From contig NZ_CP110012.1 of the NCBI RefSeq assembly GCF_025947365.1, positions 3,596,001 through 3,660,000 on the forward strand: a stretch of DNA of 64,000 bases, given 5' to 3'. Both the position numbers and the translations under genes were made by a program. This document shows, piece by piece, positions 59,273-64,000 of the stretch (position 1 is its first letter; each line of letters starts with the position of its first letter). Below the pieces are notes generated by a model. It was not told the DNA's origin, did not search any database, and saw nothing but the letters and a program-made list of their open reading frames with translations. Source of the DNA: Flavobacterium sp. N502540. Its GTDB lineage: Bacteria; Bacteroidota; Bacteroidia; Flavobacteriales; Flavobacteriaceae.

Positions 59273-59350
59273 GTTTATAGCACTCAAATTTGACAAAGCA
59301 AAAGCCCTTGTCCTTTGCTACTCTGAGCCTTTACACCTTGAGTTTTAACC

Positions 59351-59671
59351 TTATTTAAAAAGATTATCCATTCCCGGAATCATTGGCATATCCATTTTGG
59401 CAACAGCATCCAATTCTCTTTCGTTTACGCTTGTTGCTTTTTCTATTGCTTTATTCAGAGTTACAATAAGGTAGTCTTCAAGTTGTTCTTTATCTTCCAA
59501 TAAAGAATCATCAATGCTGATTGATTTTACTTTTCTATTTGCTGTTAATGTTATTTTTAATAATCCGTCAGCGCTTTGTTCATCAATCAAAACGGTGTCT
59601 AAACGTTTTTTTGTATCTTCAATTTTTTGCTGGGTTTCTTTAAGTTTACCCATCATTCCCATTAAATCCAT
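59351..59671 (-). CDS. YbaB/EbfC family nucleoid-associated protein
   Basis: This 106-residue protein matches the YbaB fold: a helical start with [20 protein letters not shown], the strand [20 protein letters not shown] and a final helix [20 protein letters not shown]. Family members bind DNA as dimers and can influence replication and expression. No recR or dnaX gene, its usual neighbours, is nearby. Confidence 0.9.
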   Translation of the reverse strand: MDLMGMMGKLKETQQKIEDTKKRLDTVLIDEQSADGLLKITLTANRKVKSISIDDSLLEDKEQLEDYLIVTLNKAIEKATSVNERELDAVAKMDMPMIPGMDNLFK

Positions 59672-59738
59672 TTTAGTTGATTTTTAAATTATTCCGTACA
59701 AAATTAGTATATTGCTGTATGAAAGCAACATATATTTT

Positions 59739-61874
59739 ATGAAAAAATTAATTTGGTTCTGTTGTGTTTATAGTATTTTTGCTGCTTCGTATTTAAAAAC
59801 TAATGCTCAATCAATGCAAAACGATATAGTGGCCCCAATAGCCAAAGAAGTTCCAAAATCACTAAAAAAACATAAAGAAACCAGAGTCGATAATTATTTC
59901 TGGTTAAATGATCGCGAAAACCCTGAGGTAATTGATTATCTGAATCAGGAGAATGCCTATTACGAAAGTATGACTTCACATACAAAAGGGTTTCAGGAAG
60001 ACTTGTATGAAGAAATGAAAGGAAGAATTAAAGAAGATGATTCCTCTGTTCCTTATTTTTACAATGGGTATTATTACATCACCCGTTTTGAGACAGGTCA
60101 GGATTATCCAATTTTTGCCAGAAAAAAAGGAAGTCTCTCTGCTGAAGAAGAAATTTTATTCAATTGCAATGAATTGGCAAAAGGACATGCTTATTTTAAA
60201 TTAGGAGGTTTAAGTATAAGCCCTGATAATAAATTTGCAAGTTTCGGAGTTGATATTGTAGGAAGAAGAATTTACACGATTCAGTTTAAAAACTTAGAAA
60301 CGGGAGAAATTTTAAAGGATAAAATCGAAAATGCAACTGGAGGATCGGTTTGGGCCAATGATAATAAAACTGTTTTTTATACCAAACAAGACCAAGTAAC
60401 GTTAAGAGCGGATAAAATTTTCAGACACAAATTACATACAGATGCAGCAAAGGATGTTTTGGTTTTTAATGAAACGGATGACACCTTTAATGTTTCTGTC
60501 AGCAAAGAGAAATCAAGAAAATATATCGTAATTGGTTCCGGAAGTACCTTAACTACAGAATACAGAATTTTGAATTCTGATAACCCGGATGGGGAGTTTG
60601 AAGTGTTTCAGACCCGTGTTCGTGGGCTGGAGTACAGTATTTCGCATTATGAAGATTCGTTTTACATTCTAACGAATAAAGACAAGGCAACTAACTTCAA
60701 GCTGATGAAAACTCCTGAAAACAAAACAGGAAAAAGGAATTGGGTAGATCTTATTCCGCATCGTGAAGATGTTTTATTGGAAGATATTGAAATTTTTAAG
60801 AACTATTTAGTGGTTGAAGAACGCTCAAATGGTTTGAACCACATTCGCATTATGCCATGGAATGGTGAGCCCGATTATTATTTGCCTTTTGGCAGCGAAA
60901 CGTATAATGCATATACCACAACAAATGTTGATTTTGATACGGATATTTTGCGTTACAGTTACCAATCACTGGCAACACCATCTTCTGTGATCGATTTCAA
61001 TATGAAGACTAAAACCAAAGAAGTTTTAAAAGAGCAGGAGGTTTTAGGAGGTAAATTCGATAAAGAAAATTATATCGAAGAACGCGTTTGGGCAACAGCC
61101 AGGGATGGTGTTAAAGTGCCTATTTCGATGATTTACAGAAAAGGATTGGAAAAAAACGGTAAAAATCCGTTACTTCTTTATGCTTATGGTTCTTACGGAA
61201 TCACAATGGATACTTATTTTTCTTCTACAAGACTTTCATTACTGGATCGTGGTTTTGTTTATGCAATTGCCCATATCAGAGGAGGAGAAGATTTAGGGAG
61301 ACAATGGTATGAAGATGGAAAACTGTTAAAAAAGAAAAATACCTTTACAGATTTCATCGATTGCTCTAAATTTGTAATTAACGAAAAATACACTTCTTCT
61401 AAACATTTGTACGCAGAAGGAGGATCAGCGGGAGGGCTTTTAATGGGAGTTATCTCGAACGAAGCACCGGAACTGTATAACGGAGTGATTGCTCAGGTGC
61501 CTTTTGTAGATGTTATTACCACAATGCTGGACGACAGTATTCCGTTGACCACAGGAGAATATGATGAATGGGGGAATCCCAACAATAAAAAATATTACGA
61601 TTATATGTTGTCGTACTCGCCGTATGATAATGTAAAAGCTCAAAATTATCCTAATATGTATGTTTCTACCGGATTACACGATTCGCAGGTGCAGTATTGG
61701 GAACCTGCCAAATGGGTAGCCAAATTGAGAAATTTAAAAACAAATGGCAATTTATTGTTTTTAGACACTAATATGGATGCCGGACATGGCGGAGCTTCAG
61801 GACGTTTTGAGGCTCTAAAAGACTTAGCAAAGGAATTTAGTTTTTTATTAGATTTAGAAAAAATTAAAAGCTAA
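59739..61874 (+). CDS. S9 family serine peptidase (oligopeptidase B / prolyl oligopeptidase-like)
   Basis: This 711-residue secreted peptidase starts MKKLIWFCCVYSIFAASYLK, a signal peptide (a TTG 27 bp upstream is unlikely as start). It has the seven-bladed beta-propeller typical of S9A enzymes with VDNYFWLNDRENPEVIDYLN, then the alpha/beta hydrolase domain with the active-site Ser in EGGSAGGLLMG near 563 and the His in DAGHGGASGR near 680. It digests small peptides in the periplasm. Confidence 0.9.
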   Translation: MKKLIWFCCVYSIFAASYLKTNAQSMQNDIVAPIAKEVPKSLKKHKETRVDNYFWLNDRENPEVIDYLNQENAYYESMTSHTKGFQEDLYEEMKGRIKEDDSSVPYFYNGYYYITRFETGQDYPIFARKKGSLSAEEEILFNCNELAKGHAYFKLGGLSISPDNKFASFGVDIVGRRIYTIQFKNLETGEILKDKIENATGGSVWANDNKTVFYTKQDQVTLRADKIFRHKLHTDAAKDVLVFNETDDTFNVSVSKEKSRKYIVIGSGSTLTTEYRILNSDNPDGEFEVFQTRVRGLEYSISHYEDSFYILTNKDKATNFKLMKTPENKTGKRNWVDLIPHREDVLLEDIEIFKNYLVVEERSNGLNHIRIMPWNGEPDYYLPFGSETYNAYTTTNVDFDTDILRYSYQSLATPSSVIDFNMKTKTKEVLKEQEVLGGKFDKENYIEERVWATARDGVKVPISMIYRKGLEKNGKNPLLLYAYGSYGITMDTYFSSTRLSLLDRGFVYAIAHIRGGEDLGRQWYEDGKLLKKKNTFTDFIDCSKFVINEKYTSSKHLYAEGGSAGGLLMGVISNEAPELYNGVIAQVPFVDVITTMLDDSIPLTTGEYDEWGNPNNKKYYDYMLSYSPYDNVKAQNYPNMYVSTGLHDSQVQYWEPAKWVAKLRNLKTNGNLLFLDTNMDAGHGGASGRFEALKDLAKEFSFLLDLEKIKS

Positions 61875-61890
61875 TTAGATTTTTTTTGTT

Positions 61891-61898
61891 AAATTTGC
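61891..61898 (+). promoter_or_regulatory. -7 element of the cysteine-synthase-family gene
   Basis: TAAATTTG fits TAnnTTTG and lies 22 bp before the first in-frame ATG (61921) and 46 bp before the second (61945). Confidence 0.5.
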
Positions 61899-61944
61899 AA
61901 CCTATCAAGGTTATTTTAAAATGCCTTTGATTAACTATTTTTTT

Positions 61945-62985
61945 ATGAAAGAAGAAATAAACGCTTATAATAATGTTTTAGAATTAATAGGCAATACCCC
62001 CCTTATTAAACTAAATAAAATCACCGAAGAGTTAGAAGGTAATTTCTACGCAAAGGTTGAAGCTTTTAATCCGGGACATTCCTCAAAAGATAGAATAGCG
62101 TTATACATTCTTGAAGAGGCCGAAAAAAGAGGTATTCTATCACCAGGTGATACCATTATCGAAACAACATCCGGTAATACAGGTTTTAGTTTGGCTATGG
62201 TAAGCATTATAAAAGGCTATAATTGTATTTTGGCAGTAAGTTCAAAATCATCGAAAGATAAAATAGACATGTTGAGGAGTTTAGGTGCAAAAGTTTATGT
62301 ATGCCCGGCTCACGTTTCAGCAGATGATGAAAGATCATACTATAATGTAGCGAAACGTTTACACGAAGAAACAAAAGGTTCTGTGTACATTAATCAGTAC
62401 TTTAATCAATTGAATATTGATGCGCATTATAACTCTACCGGACCGGAAATCTGGGAACAGACAAAAGGAAAAATTACGCATCTTATTGCCTGCAGCGGAA
62501 CAGGAGGAACGATCTCAGGAACTGCAAAATTCTTAAAAGAGAAAAACCCGAATATTAGAATTTTAGGTGTTGATGCTTTTGGATCAGTATTAAAAAAATA
62601 CCACGAAACGAAAGAGTTCGATAACAAAGAGATTTACCCGTACCGTATTGAAGGTTTAGGTAAAAACTTAATTCCCTCAGCGACAGATTTTGATATCATC
62701 GATAAGTTCATGAAAGTGACGGATGAAGAAAGCGCTCACTCTGCAAGGGAGATCACCAGAAAGGAAGGTTTATTCGTAGGATATACTTCAGGAGCTGTAA
62801 TGCAAGCTATTAAGCAATATGCAGAAGAAGGAGAATTTACAAAAGACAGTAATATTATTGCTATATTTCCGGATCACGGTTCTCGTTATATGAGTAAAGT
62901 ATTCAGCGATGACTGGATGAACGAACAAGGTTTCTTTGACAGTGTTAATGAAGAAGAAGTTCAAAAAATTGAATTTGTAAAGTAG
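61945..62985 (+). CDS. Cysteine synthase / cystathionine beta-synthase family enzyme
   Basis: This 346-residue PLP protein starts [20 protein letters not shown] at 61945; the upstream ATG 61921 adds MPLINYFF and is a fair alternative. It has the family opening [13 protein letters not shown], the PLP lysine K48 in the unusual [11 protein letters not shown] (where CysK/CysM have NPGGSVKDR), TSGNTGFS and the phosphate loop [10 protein letters not shown]. It belongs to the CBS-like branch found beside cysM-type enzymes; substrate not fixed by sequence. Ends at a hairpin. Confidence 0.9.
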   Translation: MKEEINAYNNVLELIGNTPLIKLNKITEELEGNFYAKVEAFNPGHSSKDRIALYILEEAEKRGILSPGDTIIETTSGNTGFSLAMVSIIKGYNCILAVSSKSSKDKIDMLRSLGAKVYVCPAHVSADDERSYYNVAKRLHEETKGSVYINQYFNQLNIDAHYNSTGPEIWEQTKGKITHLIACSGTGGTISGTAKFLKEKNPNIRILGVDAFGSVLKKYHETKEFDNKEIYPYRIEGLGKNLIPSATDFDIIDKFMKVTDEESAHSAREITRKEGLFVGYTSGAVMQAIKQYAEEGEFTKDSNIIAIFPDHGSRYMSKVFSDDWMNEQGFFDSVNEEEVQKIEFVK

Positions 62986-63013
62986 TACATTAAACTGCTT
63001 TTTTAAATATAAG

Positions 63014-63038
63014 ACTCCATTCGTTTTACGGATGGAGT
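63014..63038 (+). terminator. Terminator after the cysteine-synthase-family gene
   Basis: GACTCCATTCG pairs with CGGATGGAGT (one G-T pair and a mismatch) around TTTTA, followed by a T run. Confidence 0.8.
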
Positions 63039-63114
63039 TTTTTTTATCTTAATTTTTTGGAAGCCGCCAATTTTAAATGATTTTCTGTATTTAAACAGGT
63101 CAAATATAAAACTA

Positions 63115-63143
63115 AACCGGTAACATGATTGATGTTACCGGTT
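63115..63143 (-). terminator. Perfect 12-bp hairpin downstream of the small peptide gene
   Basis: AACCGGTAACAT (63115-63126) pairs exactly with ATGTTACCGGTT (63132-63143). On the reverse strand it is followed by TAGTTTTATATTTG, so it fits a terminator for a reverse-strand transcript, and lies 50 bp after the stop of the 25-residue frame. Confidence 0.65.
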
Positions 63144-63192
63144 ATAGAATACGTGTCAGCTTAAAGCAGATTTTTTTCAGATGATTGTCATT

Positions 63193-63270
63193 TTAGCTTA
63201 GCACACTTAGAACAACGAATACAACAACCAAAAGGATTATCGCATATCTGGTGTATTTTGATGTTTTCAT
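63193..63270 (-). CDS. 25-residue single-span membrane peptide
   Basis: A frame from ATG (63268-63270) to TAA (63193-63195) encodes MKTSKYTRYAIILLVVVFVV followed by LSVLS: a positively charged start and a single hydrophobic helix. AAAAGA lies 5 bp before the ATG and a TATATTTA element, one base from the TAnnTTTG consensus, lies about 20 bp upstream. A perfect hairpin follows downstream. It is shorter than gene finders normally accept. Function unknown. Confidence 0.5.
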   Translation of the reverse strand: MKTSKYTRYAIILLVVVFVVLSVLS

Positions 63271-63443
63271 TCTTTTATTTTTTTTGTAAATATAGCTGAA
63301 TTTGGATAAAAACCTGTCTTTTTTAATTCGTAGTGAGACAAAAAAGAAAAATATTTTTTAGTTCTTCCCAACCTTTTCATTTAAAATACACTCTATAGAA
63401 GTATAATCGTCTTTTGAACGATTTAAACTAAAAATAGTATCGT

Positions 63444-64000
63444 ATGAAAAAGAAATTCACCTTAGAAATAGCGAATCCTTGTTCTGAAAATTTTGATAAT
63501 ATGATCCCTAATTCAGAAGGGTCATTTTGTAATACCTGTGTTAAGAATGTAATTGATTTAAGCCGAAAAACGAATACTGAAGTGGCCAGATTCATTGCCA
63601 ATAATAAAGACAAGAATATTTGTGCCCGATTAAAAACAACACAGTTAGAAGAGGAGTTTGTGCACCAGGAGACTTCCAAAATGAATAATCTGAAGTATGC
63701 GGCAGTAGCAGCTTCTATTCTGCTGGCTTCAAATGTTGCTGGACAGGAAAAAACTCCGGTTCAGACTGAAATAAATGAATCAGTACCTAAAAGTAATATT
63801 CTGGGGAAAATAGCCATTAGTCAAACCGTTCAGGAAGAAATTTCGATAACAATCAAAGGGAAGTTGTTAGATGCAAAAACCAACAGGCCCTTAAGCGGCA
63901 AAGTCTATCCGAATTTAACCCTTAGTATCAATGATTCACAGCCTCCTATGAAAATAGATTCAAAAACCGGTGATTTTTCGATTACGTCCTTGGTTTCTAA
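63444..64000 (+). CDS. Carboxypeptidase regulatory-like protein (3' end cut by window edge)
   Basis: The frame from ATG 63444 (MKKKFTLEIANPCSENFDNM) runs to the window edge, about 185 codons. It has an N-terminal Cys-containing domain (residues 1-75: FCNTCVKNVIDLSRKTNTEV, then NICARLKTTQ), a transmembrane helix (about 80-97, LKYAAVAASILLASNVAGQE) and the beginning of a carboxypeptidase-regulatory-like domain (ITIKGKLLDAKTNRPLSG). The layout, a cytoplasmic Cys domain before a membrane helix, is seen in other Flavobacteriaceae proteins. The end is missing. Confidence 0.7.
   Translation, partial: MKKKFTLEIANPCSENFDNMIPNSEGSFCNTCVKNVIDLSRKTNTEVARFIANNKDKNICARLKTTQLEEEFVHQETSKMNNLKYAAVAASILLASNVAGQEKTPVQTEINESVPKSNILGKIAISQTVQEEISITIKGKLLDAKTNRPLSGKVYPNLTLSINDSQPPMKIDSKTGDFSITSLVS

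Noticed and set aside
63428..63679. 83-codon reverse frame
   Set aside because: Antisense to the well-supported carboxypeptidase-regulatory-like gene starting at 63444.
1..64000. tRNA, rRNA or tmRNA genes
   Set aside because: No cloverleaf T-loop words or conserved rRNA segments were recognised by eye.

Overview
The window looks like a stretch of chromosome from a Flavobacterium-like member of the Bacteroidota. The evidence is the low GC content, intergenic -7 elements of the type TAnnTTTG with no strong Shine-Dalgarno sequences, and a gene set typical of the group: DUF6095, DUF6452/DUF6048 next to rlmD, def-DUF5606-mazG, OMP_b-brl_3 outer membrane proteins, a fused CcoN/CcoO, and RF2 made by +1 frameshifting. 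No rRNA, tRNA, prophage, insertion sequence or CRISPR array was recognised. Most of the window is housekeeping chromosome with one cell-surface glycan island.

Layout. 1-7.5 kb: a DinB-like protein (cut by the window edge), a pentapeptide-repeat protein, a ParE-type toxin gene broken by a one-base frameshift with its intact antitoxin, DUF6095, murQ, then a membrane-anchored AraC regulator followed by an outer-membrane beta-barrel protein, and a ZIP metal transporter. 7.5-22 kb: methyltransferases, an Asp/Glu racemase-like enzyme, the rlmD-DUF6452-DUF6048 operon, a histidine kinase, a cysE-cysM cysteine operon, DUF1003, an Smr protein, a two-repeat lipoprotein, a cysteine desulfurase and a Sua5/TsaC-type enzyme. 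22-31.3 kb: the glycan island, with a lipoprotein carrying ChW-like repeats, a DUF4422 protein, UDP-galactopyranose mutase, an unassigned transferase-like protein, an InaA/Kdo-kinase-like protein, a GT9 and three GT2 glycosyltransferases, two of them near-duplicates flanking a polysaccharide deacetylase. 31.3-40 kb: dapD, a PAS-only protein, ruvX, mqo, a FUSC transporter, def, DUF5606 and mazG.

40-51.4 kb is the most coherent block: an FNR-type regulator next to the cbb3 oxidase genes ccoI, ccoS, ccoNO (fused), ccoQ, ccoP, ccoG, fixH and a TauE/SafE (CcoH-like) gene, ending with oxygen-independent hemN. Three 14-bp palindromes of the form ATGAY-N4-RTCAT lie upstream of ccoI, ccoS and hemN. 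At ccoS and hemN the palindrome sits exactly 29.5 bp from the same -7 octamer (TAATTTTG). This is the geometry of class II FNR activation and suggests a local microaerobic regulon whose operator differs from the E. coli FNR box. 51.4-64 kb: small envelope proteins, DoxX, an acyl-CoA carboxylase beta subunit, lpxD, msrB, prfB with its programmed frameshift, a threonine-aldolase-like enzyme, YbaB/EbfC, an S9 peptidase, a second cysteine-synthase-family enzyme, a 25-residue membrane peptide gene, and the start of a carboxypeptidase-regulatory-like protein cut by the window end.

Intergenic regions hold many hairpin terminators and several low-complexity dispersed repeats built on words such as TTTCAGGTTT, TTACTAAGG, GGAGTCGAAG and CCCTTTCAGGG.
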